NCBI RefSeq assembly: GCF_019774615.1
Contig: NZ_CP081496.1
Span: forward strand, 2,356,001-2,420,000
DNA: 64,000 bases
DNA from: Streptomyces sp. BHT-5-2
Lineage (GTDB): Bacteria > Actinomycetota > Actinomycetes > Streptomycetales > Streptomycetaceae
Direction: 5' to 3'
Part shown: in pieces, positions 26,287 through 35,255 of the stretch
Numbering within the stretch: the stretch's first letter is position 1
Layout: each line of letters begins with the position of its first letter
Notes under the pieces: generated by a model
The model's database searches: none
What the model saw: only the letters and a program-made list of their open reading frames with translations
What the model was told of the DNA's origin: nothing
Translations under genes and position numbers: made by a program

Positions 26287-26879
26287 ATGGGCGCAGTCAC
26301 CGTCGACCACACCACGGGCAACAGCCCCGAGTGGGACGACCTCGTCCGTATCTGGGAGCAGGCGGACGCACCCGAGGGCTGGAAGGTGGAGATCATCGAG
26401 GGGATCGTCACCATGTCGCCGCCGCCCAGCAATGTCCACAACTTCATCGCTGCGAAGATCCAGCGCCGCCTGTACTCCGTGCTCCCGGAGGACTGGGGCA
26501 TCTACCAGACCCTCGGGACGGGGACCCCCGGCGGAAGGGGCTCTACATCCCGGACCTCGCAGTGGTCCCGGACGACGTCGTCCTCGACCGGACCGGGGAA
26601 TACGTCCCGGCATCCACCGCCAAACTGATCGTCGAGATCACCCCGAAGTCCAATGCGAGCAACGACCGGATCGCCAAGGCCGCGGGCTATGCCCGGGCTC
26701 GCGTCCCGCTCTATCTGCTCGTCGACCGCTGGGCCCCCGCCGGTCCGACCATCACTCTCTACGGCGAACCCACGGGTGACGTCTACCGCGCCCTCCAGAC
26801 CGTGAAGTTCGGCGACGAGCTGGTGCTTCCCGCACCCTTCGAACTCACCCTGGACACGGGAGTCTTCCCCATCGATTGA
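26287..26879 (+). pseudogene. Frameshifted Uma2/DUF820 family nuclease-like gene
   Basis: Two frames together encode one Uma2-type protein (PD-(D/E)XK fold). The first frame from ATG 26287 gives GWKVEIIEGIVTMSPPPSNVHNFIAAKIQRRL. After about 26525 homology continues in the frame one base back: RKGLYIPDLAVVPDDVV, LIVEITPKSNASNDRIAKAAGYARARVPLYLLVD. The break lies at GACCCCCGGCGGAAGGGG, a place where loss of a single C or G would shift the frame. It is either a genuine single-base deletion or a base-calling error in a homopolymer. A GAGGAGA ribosome site precedes the start. The biological role of such Streptomyces Uma2 proteins is not established. Confidence 0.8.
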
Positions 26880-26898
26880 CGGCGTAGGACGACGAAGA

Positions 26899-26931
26899 GC
26901 CCGCCCCACCAGGACAGGTGGCGGAGCGGGC
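26899..26931. terminator. Imperfect hairpin between the Uma2 pseudogene and the MFS gene
   Basis: GCCCGC (26899-26904) pairs with GCGGGC (26926-26931) and CCACC with GGTGG, around the loop AGGACA and one bulge. It lies between convergent genes. Confidence 0.55.
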
Positions 26932-26992
26932 CCTTCGGTTCCGAGGGCCGCGGGAGCGGGCGGGCGGCCGGCTCCCGGGCTGTGCGGCCGGG

Positions 26993-28315
26993 TTACGCGG
27001 TCCTGCCCAGGCTCGGCAGCCGGCGTTCGGCGATCGCCTTGCGGGTGGCGTAGAGGGTGATGGCGGCGGCGCCGACCATTGCCACGAGGGCGAGGAGGAC
27101 CGTGCCCGACCAGCCGGCGGCGTGGAACGCGGCGGCGCCGAGCGCGCCGCCCAGGCTGCTGCCGATGTAGTACGCGCACTGGTAGAGCGCGGACGCCTGG
27201 GCCCGGGCGGTCTTGGCGGTGCGGCTGACCGAGGACGAGGCGACCGCGTGGCCCGCGAAGAAGCCCGCGGTGATCAGGACCAGACCCGCCAGCACCGCTG
27301 CCACCGAGGCGGCCAGGGTCAGCAGCAGGCCCGCGGTGGTGGTGCCGACGGCCAGGTAGAGGGCGCCGCGGCGGCCGACCCGGCCGACCAGCTTCCCGGC
27401 CGCGGCCGAGGAGACCGTACCGACGAGGTAGATCACGAAGATCGAGCCGACGATGCCCTGGGGGAGGTGGAACGGCTCGGCGACCAGGCGGTAGCCGATC
27501 ACCGTGTAGACCGCGCCGAAGACCGTCATGAACAGGGCGCCGATCGCGTAGAGCCGGCGCAGCAGCGGGTCGGAGAGGTGGCCGCCGAGTGTACGGGCCA
27601 GCGTCCGCGGGCCCACCGAACGGGAGACGAAGTGCCGGGCCCGGGGCACCAGTAGCCGGAAGGCCACCGCGCACACCACGGCCATCAGCCCCACCGCGCC
27701 GAGCGCCGCCCGCCAGCCCCACGCCTGGGCGACCCAGCCGGTGACGATCCGCCCCGACATCCCGCCGATGCTGTTGCCGGCCACGAACAGACCGATCGCC
27801 GCCACCAGCGCCTTGGCGCGCACCTCCTCGGCCAGGAACGCCATCGCCGACGCCGGCAGCCCGGCCAGCGCGACGCCCTGGACGGCGCGCAGCGCGATCA
27901 GCGTGTCGAGGGAGGGGGCGAACGGCACCAGCAGTGCGATCGCCGCGGCGACGGTGAGGGAGGCCGTCATCAGCGTGCGGCGGCCGAACCGCTCGGAGAG
28001 CGCACTGAGCGGGATCACGCCCAGGGCCAGTCCGAAGGTGGCCGCGGAGACCGTCCAACTGGCCTGGTCCGGCGCGACGTCGAGGTCCGCGGAGATGGCC
28101 GGCAGCAGCGCCTGGGTGGAGTAGAGGAGGGCGAAGGTGGCCACTCCGGCGGCGAAGAGGGCGAAGCTCATCCGGCGGTAGCCGGGGCCGCCCGGCCGCA
28201 GCTTGTCCGACTCGGGGTCGGCCGGCGCGGCGGAAGGAGAGGAGGTGTCTGTGGAGGACGGGAGAGAGGCGGCCGCACGGTCGGTGACGGACGCCCCGGT
28301 ATCAGCGGGAGGCAT
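26993..28315 (-). CDS. MFS transporter (DHA1/YnfM-like exporter)
   Basis: 440 residues with twelve membrane segments after a Ser/Pro-rich leader of about 45 residues. Features include LYSTQALLPAISADLDVAPDQASWTVSAATFG, the motif-A loop SERFGRRTLM, and GLFVAGNSIGGMSGRIVTGWVAQAWGWR, which match the YnfM/arabinose-efflux-like subgroup of drug or metabolite exporters. Substrate unknown. It is divergent from a LysR regulator, the usual arrangement for this subgroup, and is probably activated by it. The start at 28315 gives a good leader; shorter starts are possible. Confidence 0.88.
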   Translation of the reverse strand: MPPADTGASVTDRAAASLPSSTDTSSPSAAPADPESDKLRPGGPGYRRMSFALFAAGVATFALLYSTQALLPAISADLDVAPDQASWTVSAATFGLALGVIPLSALSERFGRRTLMTASLTVAAAIALLVPFAPSLDTLIALRAVQGVALAGLPASAMAFLAEEVRAKALVAAIGLFVAGNSIGGMSGRIVTGWVAQAWGWRAALGAVGLMAVVCAVAFRLLVPRARHFVSRSVGPRTLARTLGGHLSDPLLRRLYAIGALFMTVFGAVYTVIGYRLVAEPFHLPQGIVGSIFVIYLVGTVSSAAAGKLVGRVGRRGALYLAVGTTTAGLLLTLAASVAAVLAGLVLITAGFFAGHAVASSSVSRTAKTARAQASALYQCAYYIGSSLGGALGAAAFHAAGWSGTVLLALVAMVGAAAITLYATRKAIAERRLPSLGRTA

Positions 28316-28434
28316 GCCTCGAAGGTAGAGCGGCTCGGTTCATGCGTCCAATGCATCAAAACGCGATAATCGATACCGTGGCACATGATCGCAGTTCACA
28401 AGCGTCCCTGTTGCACGCCCGCAACAGAAAAGAT

Positions 28435-29394
28435 ATGCCGGAACGGCTCCGGACGGTCCCCCCGGGCGGGCCGGAGGCCGCCGAGCTGGGCGCCGACTCC
28501 TGGGCGCTGGCGCTCGCCCCGCGGCTCGCCCAGTTCGCCGCCGTCGCCCGGCACGAGCACGTCACCCGCGCCGCCCACGAACTCGGCATGCCCCAGCCCA
28601 CCCTCAGCCGCGCCCTGGTGCGGCTGGAGGACGACCTCGGGGTGGCGCTGTTCGCCCGGCACGGCCGGACGCTCTCCCTGACCCCGGCCGGGCGCGCCTT
28701 CCGCACCGCCGCCGAACGCGCCCTGACCGACCTGGAACGGGCCACCGAATCCCTGCGCGCCGACGCCGACCCGGCCACCGGCAAGGTCGCCTTCGGCTTT
28801 CTGCACACCCTCGGCCCGGAGACCGTCCCCGGCCTGATCCGCAGCTTCCGCGCCGACCACCCCGGCATCCGCTTCCAACTCGTCCAGAACTACGGCGAGG
28901 CGATGATCGAACGGCTCCGCGCCGGCGACCTCGACCTCTGTCTGACGTCGCCGGTCCCGGACTACCCGGACCTGGCCGCCCGCCGCCTCGACGAGCAGAA
29001 GCTCCGACTGGTCGTGCCGGACGACCATCCGCTGGCCGGGCGCAAGCGGATCCGGCTCGCCGAGGCGGCCGGCGAACTCTTCGTCACCCTCGAACCGGGC
29101 TACGGCCTCCGCCGGATCACCGACGCCCTCTGCGCCGAGGCCGGCTTCACCCCGCGGGTGGCGTTCGAGGGCGAGGAGGCCGAGACCCTGCGCGGCCTGG
29201 TCGCCGCCGGCCTGGGCGTCGCCCTGCTCCCGCCGCCCGCGGTCCCCCGCCCCGGCGTCGCGGAACTGACCGTCACCGCCCCCCGGGCCGTCCGCGAAAT
29301 CGGCGTGGCCTGGCTCGACGGCCGAGTCGACACCCCACCGGTCACCGCCTTCAAGAAGTTCCTCCTGAGCCGCCGGGGGGCCTTGCTGTCGTGA
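28435..29394 (+). CDS. LysR-family regulator of the divergent MFS gene
   Basis: 319 residues from ATG 28435. HTH: LAQFAAVARHEHVTRAAHELGMPQPTLSRALVRLEDDLGVALF; the C-terminal substrate-binding domain includes LHTLGPETVPGLIRSFR and LRLVVPDDHPLAG. Open frame extends upstream to ATG 28342, but that start would put the extra residues over the A/T-rich intergenic segment (TGCATCAAAACGCGATAATCGATAC, about 28352-28376) that looks like promoter and LysR-box sequence. The later ATG with AGAAAAG upstream is therefore preferred. Inferred ligand: the substrate of the adjacent exporter. Confidence 0.85.
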   Translation: MPERLRTVPPGGPEAAELGADSWALALAPRLAQFAAVARHEHVTRAAHELGMPQPTLSRALVRLEDDLGVALFARHGRTLSLTPAGRAFRTAAERALTDLERATESLRADADPATGKVAFGFLHTLGPETVPGLIRSFRADHPGIRFQLVQNYGEAMIERLRAGDLDLCLTSPVPDYPDLAARRLDEQKLRLVVPDDHPLAGRKRIRLAEAAGELFVTLEPGYGLRRITDALCAEAGFTPRVAFEGEEAETLRGLVAAGLGVALLPPPAVPRPGVAELTVTAPRAVREIGVAWLDGRVDTPPVTAFKKFLLSRRGALLS

Positions 29395-29481
29395 GCCCCG
29401 GGAGGCTCTCCCTCCGGCGCCGGCGGCTACCCCCGGCACCCCCTCCCCGTACCGGAGTCGGGCGGCCCGGGCGGGTGGACG

Positions 29482-30249
29482 TCAGTGGCGGAGGGAGGCG
29501 CCGAAGCCGGAGGCCAGGGGCATGCGGAGGCCCAGGGGCGGGGGAGCGGCCAGGGCGTCCTTGACGGGGCGGGCGTAGGCGTGGGTGAAGAGGGCGCCGA
29601 GGAGGAAGTCGGCGGCGAGGGCGTGCACCTCGGAGCGGTGCTGGTGGAGGGAGTGGCCGTCGGAGTGGACCTCGAAGCGGCAGGTGTCGCGGTTGATCTT
29701 CTTGGCGCGCTGGGCGTAGCGGTAGGAGAGGTCGGGGTCGACACGTTCGTCGTTGGTGCCGTGGACCAACAGGACCTGCCGGCCGACCAGTTGCCTCACC
29801 GGGTCGGGGTCGGTGCCGTACTGGTGCGGGTCGGCGAGCCAGGGCGCGAGGCCCAGCACGGCGTGGACGGCCGGGTGGCCGGCGGCGTGCAGGGCGGCGC
29901 GGGCGCCCATGCCGGTGCCGACCAGCGCGACCGGGATGTCGCCGTAGCGGCGGACCACCTCGTCGACCGCCCAGGCGGCGTCCTGCGCCGGGTGCGCCGC
30001 GGTGCCGTTCCAGCCGCGGCAGCGGTAGTGCACCACGTGGGCGGCCAGGCCCTCGGGGCGGCCGGCCCGCGCCAGCCGGGCGGCCAGCGGGCGGACGGCG
30101 AGGGCCGGCACCGGCGACGGCCGGCGCAGCCCGTTCGGTCCGCACCCGGGGAGCAGGAGGGCGACGGCGTTCACCGTCCGGTCCGTGCCGCCCGCTCCCA
30201 GCGGTTTTCCCAGCCGGGCCTCGCGCACCGGCAGCGCTTGCTGAGCCAT
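29482..30249 (-). CDS. Alpha/beta-hydrolase-fold protein lacking the nucleophile serine
   Basis: 255 residues. The fold is clear: [14 protein letters not shown] as first strand, [29 protein letters not shown] as nucleophile elbow, [15 protein letters not shown] with the acid Asp, and [10 protein letters not shown] with the catalytic His. The elbow reads G-T-G-M-G, so the usual GxSxG serine is replaced by glycine. Either another residue acts or the protein is no longer a hydrolase. The gene is divergent from adenosine deaminase, 115 bp apart. The start is uncertain: ATG 30249 has no good ribosome site, and an in-frame GTG lies slightly upstream. Confidence 0.78.
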   Translation of the reverse strand: MAQQALPVREARLGKPLGAGGTDRTVNAVALLLPGCGPNGLRRPSPVPALAVRPLAARLARAGRPEGLAAHVVHYRCRGWNGTAAHPAQDAAWAVDEVVRRYGDIPVALVGTGMGARAALHAAGHPAVHAVLGLAPWLADPHQYGTDPDPVRQLVGRQVLLVHGTNDERVDPDLSYRYAQRAKKINRDTCRFEVHSDGHSLHQHRSEVHALAADFLLGALFTHAYARPVKDALAAPPPLGLRMPLASGFGASLRH

Positions 30250-30336
30250 GGGAGGAGTCACGACGAGAACGATGGCAGAACGAGGCGTCCTGTCCACCCT
30301 GCGGACGGGTCACTGTTACGTATCGTTCGGTGAGAT

Positions 30337-30358
30337 CTACGCGCGTAGGGGCTACAGT
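30337..30358 (+). promoter_or_regulatory. add promoter: perfect nucleoside-regulon palindrome and leaderless -10
   Basis: CTACGCGCGTAG (30337-30348) is followed after 4 bp by TACAGT (30353-30358), a good -10 hexamer, and after 6 more bases by the ATG at 30365. The transcript would start at or next to the start codon, that is, leaderless. A repressor bound to the palindrome would cover the promoter spacer. Confidence 0.7.
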
Positions 30359-30364
30359 GCGGAA

Positions 30365-31522
30365 ATGACGAGCGAGTTCAGCAACCTCCCGACCGCAGAA
30401 CAGATCCGCCGCGCCCCCAAGGTGCTGCTCCACGATCACCTCGACGGCGGGCTGCGGCCCGCCACCGTCGTCGACCTGGCCCGCGAGAACGGGTACGACG
30501 GACTCCCCGAGACCGACCCCGAGAAGCTCGGGGTCTGGTTCCGCGAGGCCGCCGACTCCGGCTCGCTGGAACGCTATCTGGAGACCTTCGCGCACACCTG
30601 CGCCGTCATGCAGACCCGTGAGGCGCTCTTCCGGGTCGCCGCCGAGTGCGCCGAGGACCTGGCGGCGGACGGCGTCGTCTACGCCGAGGTCCGCTACGCG
30701 CCCGAGCAGCACCTGGAGGGCGGGCTCGGTCTCGAAGAGGTCGTCGAGGCCGTCAACGAGGGCTTCCGGGAGGGCGAGCGGCGGGCCCGCGCCAACGGCC
30801 ACCGGATCCGCGTCGGCGCCCTGCTGACCGCGATGCGGCACGCCGCCCGCGCCCTGGAGATCGCCGAACTCGCCAACCGCTACCGCGACCTGGGCGTGGT
30901 CGGCTTCGACATCGCGGGCGCCGAGGCCGGCTACCCTCCCACCCGCCACCTCGACGCCTTCGAGTACCTCAAGCGGGAGAACAACCACTTCACCATCCAC
31001 GCCGGCGAGGCGTTCGGCCTGCCGTCCATCTGGCAGGCGCTCCAGTGGTGCGGCGCCGACCGGCTCGGCCACGGCGTCCGCATCATCGACGACATCGAGG
31101 TCGGCGAGGACGGGTCGGTCACCCTCGGGCGGCTCGCGTCCTACGTCCGGGACAAGCGCATCCCGCTGGAGCTGTGCCCGACCTCCAACCTCCAGACCGG
31201 GGCCGCCGCCTCCTACGCGGAGCACCCCATCGGACTGCTGCGCCGGCTGCAGTTCCGCTGCACGGTCAACACCGACAACCGCCTGATGAGCGGGACGACC
31301 ATGTCCTGCGAATTCGAGCACCTGGTCAGGACGTTCCGCTACACCCTGGATGATCTCCAGTGGTTCACGGTCAATGGTATGAAGTCTGCTTTCCTTCCTT
31401 TCGATGAACGTCTGGCCATGATCAATGACGTCATCAAGCCCGGATACGCGGAATTGCGCTCGGAATGGCTCTTTCGCCAGTCGGCGGCAACTCCCGCTGA
31501 CAGCAGGGACTCTGACGGATAG
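30365..31522 (+). CDS. add: Adenosine deaminase
   Basis: 385 residues. It deaminates adenosine and deoxyadenosine to inosine and deoxyinosine, which the purine nucleoside phosphorylase encoded at 56147-56962 can then cleave. Zinc and catalytic residues are in [20 protein letters not shown] and RLGHGVRI. The usual Asp-Asp pair before the C-terminus reads [10 protein letters not shown], keeping the first Asp (zinc/water) but with Asn at the second. Gene context is nucleoside salvage. The last 150 bp use more A/T-ending codons (for example tct gct ttc ctt cct) than the rest. A strong terminator follows. Confidence 0.94.
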   Translation: MTSEFSNLPTAEQIRRAPKVLLHDHLDGGLRPATVVDLARENGYDGLPETDPEKLGVWFREAADSGSLERYLETFAHTCAVMQTREALFRVAAECAEDLAADGVVYAEVRYAPEQHLEGGLGLEEVVEAVNEGFREGERRARANGHRIRVGALLTAMRHAARALEIAELANRYRDLGVVGFDIAGAEAGYPPTRHLDAFEYLKRENNHFTIHAGEAFGLPSIWQALQWCGADRLGHGVRIIDDIEVGEDGSVTLGRLASYVRDKRIPLELCPTSNLQTGAAASYAEHPIGLLRRLQFRCTVNTDNRLMSGTTMSCEFEHLVRTFRYTLDDLQWFTVNGMKSAFLPFDERLAMINDVIKPGYAELRSEWLFRQSAATPADSRDSDG

Positions 31523-31550
31523 TAAGTTCCGTTTCGAGGGTGCCTAGCGC

Positions 31551-31579
31551 AACGGCCGGTGGATTGTCCACCGGCCGTT
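31551..31579 (+). terminator. Terminator after add
   Basis: AACGGCCGGTGGA (31551-31563) pairs perfectly with TCCACCGGCCGTT (31567-31579) around TTG: a 13-bp stem with a 3-nt loop, 28 bp after the stop codon. Confidence 0.85.
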
Positions 31580-31668
31580 TCCCCGTGCTCCGGGGGTGTT
31601 TGCGACCGTGGCGGCGGAATCACTAGGTTTCCTAGCCGGTCAAGCCCCCATCACGAGGACGTAATGCA

Positions 31669-31950
31669 ATGAAGCAGGGAACGGTCAAGACTCTCGGTGC
31701 CGTCGCGCTCGGCGCCGCCATCGCCGCCACCGCAGCGGGCACGGCCTCCGCCGCCCCGGTGGGCAACTCGATCGACACCAACAGCGTGGTGCACAGCCTG
31801 CCGGTGAAGGACGCCACCCGGACCATCTCCGGGGCGACCGGCAACGGCGGCGGTGGGGGCGTCGTCCCCAAGACCCACGTGAACAGCCGGGGCAACGCGC
31901 CGCTGCTCGGCGGCCTGCCCGCCGAGGCGGTCAAGCTCCCCATCCACTGA
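31669..31950 (+). CDS. Small secreted protein
   Basis: 93 residues. A classical signal peptide (MKQGTVKTLGAVALGAAIAA, cleavage likely after TASA) precedes a short mature peptide of about 64 residues with a Gly-rich middle and the motif LPVKDATRTISG. It has no membrane anchor and no cysteine. A second secreted protein at 38026 has comparable layout (signal, DATR/TDPV-like segments, LP motifs near the end), so the two may belong to one loosely related family. Function unknown. Confidence 0.75.
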   Translation: MKQGTVKTLGAVALGAAIAATAAGTASAAPVGNSIDTNSVVHSLPVKDATRTISGATGNGGGGGVVPKTHVNSRGNAPLLGGLPAEAVKLPIH

Positions 31951-31991
31951 CCAGACCGGCGCGCCGTCCCTCAGGGGACACCCTCAGGACC

Positions 31992-32029
31992 GCCCCGGCC
32001 CGTACGCGGTATCCCGTACGGGCCGGGGC
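31992..32029. terminator. Bidirectional terminator
   Basis: A 15-bp perfect stem: GCCCCGGCCCGTACG (31992-32006) with CGTACGGGCCGGGGC (32015-32029), loop CGGTATCC. It lies between the convergent secreted-protein and PspC genes. Confidence 0.85.
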
Positions 32030-32057
32030 ATCGCCATGTCCGGGGCCGGCCGCGGGC

Positions 32058-32267
32058 CTACCAGGCCGCGGCGTCGCGCGACCGCTCCTCCGAGGGGAGG
32101 AGTATCCACAGCGCCAGATAGACCAGGAACTGCGGACCGGGCAGCAGGCAGGAGAGCAGGAAGATCACCCGCATCGTCGCCGGGGACGTCCCGAAGCGGC
32201 GGGCGAGGCCGGCGCAGACACCGGCGATCATGCGGTTGTTGGCGGGACGGACCAGTGCGGCGGCCAT
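32058..32267 (-). CDS. PspC-domain membrane protein
   Basis: 69 residues consisting of a single PspC domain: LVRPANNRMIAGVCAGLARRFG, then a hydrophobic segment FLLSCLLPGPQFLVYLALWILL. Such small proteins sit in the cytoplasmic membrane and are linked to envelope stress in other bacteria; in Streptomyces the role is not settled. The gene is upstream of nothing on its strand and separated from the VanZ gene by 46 bp, so the two could be co-transcribed. Confidence 0.85.
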   Translation of the reverse strand: MAAALVRPANNRMIAGVCAGLARRFGTSPATMRVIFLLSCLLPGPQFLVYLALWILLPSEERSRDAAAW

Positions 32268-32313
32268 GACGGGCTACTCCTTCTCGACGATCCGGGGCGG
32301 CTGCCCCGACATC

Positions 32314-32874
32314 TCAAAAGTAGGTCCGGCCGCCGGAGAAAACGTCAGCCTGTGGGGCCAGACCGACCCTGGGGATTCTCGGGGTCGCACCCCTGAGCCG
32401 CTCGTCCCGTCGGCGGAGCCGCGACCGGGTCCCGGGGACGACCAGCAGATGCGCCAGCGCCACCCCGAGCGTGTTCAGCAGCACCGAGTCGACGTCCGGC
32501 ACCTGGCCCGGCACGGCGGTCTGCAGCAGCTCTATCGTCAGCGAGATCATCGCGCCGGCGAAGACCGTACGGGCCATCGACCCCAGGGGGGAAACGTTCA
32601 GGCGCCCGCCGACCAGCGGCAGCAGCACCCCCAGCGGCGCCAGCAGCAGCACCGGCGCCCCCAGGTGCCACACCGCCGACCAGCCGCCCCGCACCAGCTG
32701 GGCGTGGATCGACGCCAGCGGCTCCAGATTCGCGGCCGGTACCCACGGCACCGTACGGGGACGCAGCGTGAGCCAGCCGACGATCAGCAGGTGCGCCACC
32801 AGGAGGAGAACCCCGGTGGCGCGCAAACGGGGGGCGACGGTACTGCCGGGGCTGCCGGGGCCATGACGCTGCAC
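32314..32874 (-). CDS. VanZ-family membrane protein
   Basis: 186 residues with four or five hydrophobic segments and VanZ-like features: LIVGWLTLRPRTV near the first helix, LAPLGVLLPLVGG, and the conserved ISLTIELLQTAVPGQVPDVDSVLLNTLGVALAHLL block with Glu-Gln and Asp residues. VanZ proteins give low-level teicoplanin resistance in enterococci; in actinobacteria they are widespread envelope proteins of unknown role. The start is GTG 32874. The C-terminal 40 residues are basic and cytoplasmic. Confidence 0.85.
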   Translation of the reverse strand: MQRHGPGSPGSTVAPRLRATGVLLLVAHLLIVGWLTLRPRTVPWVPAANLEPLASIHAQLVRGGWSAVWHLGAPVLLLAPLGVLLPLVGGRLNVSPLGSMARTVFAGAMISLTIELLQTAVPGQVPDVDSVLLNTLGVALAHLLVVPGTRSRLRRRDERLRGATPRIPRVGLAPQADVFSGGRTYF

Positions 32875-32976
32875 ACAGGCCAGGACGCCGGTAGCGGGAG
32901 CCGCGGTTCCGCCCCGTTGCGCCCGTCTTGGACGGAAGCGCTCATGGCGGCCTCTCTCCTCAAAGAGGCGGGAGGC

Positions 32977-33585
32977 TCACCACAGGCCCCAGCCCGCGCG
33001 CTCGGCGACGTCGGGGTTGGCCTGCACGTCCGGCGAGCAGTCGTAGCGGTGCGGCGCCCCGTCGTCCGGGCCGCCCAGCAGCGCGCCCCCGCTGCGGCCC
33101 AGCGCGGCACTCCGGCCGTAGGTGCACACCAGCTGCGCCAGCGCGAACGACGGCAGGTCGTCCGGCTCGACGGACAGCCGCAGCGCCTCCGGCGCGTCCC
33201 CGGCCCGCGGCCCGTCCACCCGCAGCGACCTGGGCAGCGCGGTGCTGAACCCGGCCCGGGCCTCCTCCGCCGTCGGCGGCTGCTGCAACTCGGCCAGCAG
33301 CGCCCGGGCCGCCGGCAGCCGGACCGCCGCCCCCGGCGTCCCCTGCGGCCGGCCCACCACCCGCTCCACCGTGGCCAGCGACGAGCCGCACACCAGATAC
33401 ACCGTGGCCCGCTGCGCCGCCGGGGCGTTCGGCGTCGGCGCCTGGCAGCTCACCCGCGACGGCGCGTCGCCCGCGTCGACCGGGACGGACGTGCCGCGGA
33501 TCCCGCAGCCCGCGGCGGCCAGCGCCAGGACGGCCACCGCCGCGGCGCGCCGCACGCTGGGCCACGGCCGGCCGCGGCGGATCAT
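32977..33585 (-). CDS. Lipoprotein of the afsQ operon (GerMN-like)
   Basis: 202 residues. A basic N-terminus and hydrophobic stretch end in a lipobox (LALAAAGC). The mature part (ATVYLVCGSSLATVERVV ... AARALLAELQQPPTAEEARAGFSTALP) resembles a sporulation/germination GerMN-type domain, a fold seen in lipoproteins paired with histidine kinases. The start overlaps the afsQ2 stop by ATGA, so it is translated with the kinase and may modulate signal sensing outside the membrane. In S. coelicolor a lipoprotein gene also follows afsQ2. Confidence 0.85.
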   Translation of the reverse strand: MIRRGRPWPSVRRAAAVAVLALAAAGCGIRGTSVPVDAGDAPSRVSCQAPTPNAPAAQRATVYLVCGSSLATVERVVGRPQGTPGAAVRLPAARALLAELQQPPTAEEARAGFSTALPRSLRVDGPRAGDAPEALRLSVEPDDLPSFALAQLVCTYGRSAALGRSGGALLGGPDDGAPHRYDCSPDVQANPDVAERAGWGLW

Positions 33586-35255
33586 CGCCGGCCCTCCGCG
33601 CCCTCGTCCCCGGGCCGCCGGCCGCCGGCGGACGGCCCGTCGCCGTCGGCCAGTCCGGAGGCGTCCCTCGGCAGCCGCAGGGTGAACACCGCGCCGCCCT
33701 CGGGGTCGTTGGCGGCGCTGATCCGGCCGCCGTGGATGTGCGCGTTCTCCTGCGCGATCGACAGGCCCAGGCCGCTGCCCTCGGAGCGCGGCCGGGACGC
33801 GCTCGCCTTGTAGAAACGGTCGAAGACGTGCGGCAGCACCTCCTCCGGGATGCCGGGGCCGTGGTCCCGCACCCGGATCACCAGCTCGTCGCCCGCCGGC
33901 GACCCGGCCGACGGCCCCGCCCCGGCCTCCTCCGGCGCGCCCTCCGCCGGCTCCGTGCGGACCGACACCCGCACCGGCGAACCGCCGTGCTTGAGGGCGT
34001 TGCCGATCAGGTTCGCCAGGATCACGTCCAGCCGGCGCGGGTCCAGACGGGCCATGACGCCGCGGTCGGCGTCCAGCTCCACCGCGTCCAGCCACGCCCG
34101 GGCGTCGATGCAGGCGGTCACCTGGTCGGCCACGTCGACGTCGTCCAGCACCAGCCGGGCCGTCCCCGCGTCGAAGCGGGTGACCTCCATGAGGTTCTCC
34201 ACGAGCTCGTTCAGCCGCCGGGTCTCGCTGACCACCAGCTGCACGGCCGGCGCGATCATCGGGTCGAGGGAGTCCGCCTCCTCCTCCAGCACCTCGGTGA
34301 CCGCGGTGATCGCCGTCAGCGGCGTCCGCAGCTCGTGCGACATGTCGGCGACGAACCGGCGGGACGCCGCCTCCCGCCCGCTCAGCTCCTCGACCCGCTG
34401 CTGGAGCCGCTCCGCGGTGCGGTTGAAGGTCCGCGACAGATCCGCCAGTTCGTCGGTGCCGGTCACCCGCAGCCGGGTGTCCAGCCGGCCCTCGCCCAGC
34501 TGCCGCGCCGCGTGACCGAGCCGCTGCACCGGCCGCAGCACGGTCGTCGCGGCGGCCTGCGCCAGCAGCGCCGAGCCGACCAGCGCCAGCGCGGTGGCGA
34601 TCCCCAGCGACCAGCCCAGCGACGTCAGGTCCTGCCGCTCGGTCGACAGCGACTTCATCATGTAGCCGGTCGGCCCGCCGCCGATCACCTTCGCCCCGGC
34701 GACGAGGTACGGGACGTCCCCGACCTCCTTGCGCTGCCAGTACAGGTGGTGCGTGGCGTGGTTGTTCTCGTCGACCGGGCGCACCTGGTCGACGGCGTTG
34801 CGCAGCGACTGCGGGACGACCGTGAGCGTCAGCAGGTCCTTGTCGGTGGTGGCCGCGCACTCCTTGCCCTCGCGGTCCACGCCGATCAGCAGCACCGTGT
34901 AGTTCTGCGGGCCGGCCGCCATCTGCCGTGCCGCGTCCTGGAGTTCGGCGCACCGCGGACGCAGCGGCAGCGTGCGGGCGTTGTCCTCCAGCGACTTGCG
35001 GAAGTCCTTCAGGGCGGCGTTCTGCGTACGGTCCAGGACGGTGTTGCGGTTCAGCCAGTACGCGATCCCGGACGCCGAGACCGCCGCGGTCAGCGCCACC
35101 AGCGCGAACACCACGACCAGCCGCAGCCGCAGACTCGTCAGCCGCAGCAGGCCCGCGGCCCGGCGCAGCAGCCGTACCGGCCGGCCGCCGACGGGGGTAC
35201 CGCCCTGGGCATGCCCCTCCCCGGCCCCGCCGTCGTGCGGGGTGTCCACCGTCAC
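33582..35255 (-). CDS. afsQ2: Sensor histidine kinase AfsQ2
   Basis: 557 residues. Two membrane segments (about 45-65 and 220-240) flank an extracytoplasmic sensor domain with two cysteines (RPRCAEL, GKECAAT). HAMP follows, then DHp with the phosphorylated His in FVADMSHELRTPLTAI, and a catalytic domain with N box NLIGNALKHG, G1 DHGPGIP, F box FDRFYKA and G2 GSGLGLSI. It is the partner of AfsQ1. In S. coelicolor this pair reacts to nitrogen-rich conditions such as glutamate and controls antibiotic production. The GTG start overlaps the afsQ1 stop (GTGA). Confidence 0.93.
   Translation of the reverse strand: MTVDTPHDGGAGEGHAQGGTPVGGRPVRLLRRAAGLLRLTSLRLRLVVVFALVALTAAVSASGIAYWLNRNTVLDRTQNAALKDFRKSLEDNARTLPLRPRCAELQDAARQMAAGPQNYTVLLIGVDREGKECAATTDKDLLTLTVVPQSLRNAVDQVRPVDENNHATHHLYWQRKEVGDVPYLVAGAKVIGGGPTGYMMKSLSTERQDLTSLGWSLGIATALALVGSALLAQAAATTVLRPVQRLGHAARQLGEGRLDTRLRVTGTDELADLSRTFNRTAERLQQRVEELSGREAASRRFVADMSHELRTPLTAITAVTEVLEEEADSLDPMIAPAVQLVVSETRRLNELVENLMEVTRFDAGTARLVLDDVDVADQVTACIDARAWLDAVELDADRGVMARLDPRRLDVILANLIGNALKHGGSPVRVSVRTEPAEGAPEEAGAGPSAGSPAGDELVIRVRDHGPGIPEEVLPHVFDRFYKASASRPRSEGSGLGLSIAQENAHIHGGRISAANDPEGGAVFTLRLPRDASGLADGDGPSAGGRRPGDEGAEGRR

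Noticed and set aside
26287..26879. Programmed frameshifting in the Uma2 gene
   Set aside because: No slippery heptamer or downstream structure typical of recoding; a simple one-base deletion explains it.
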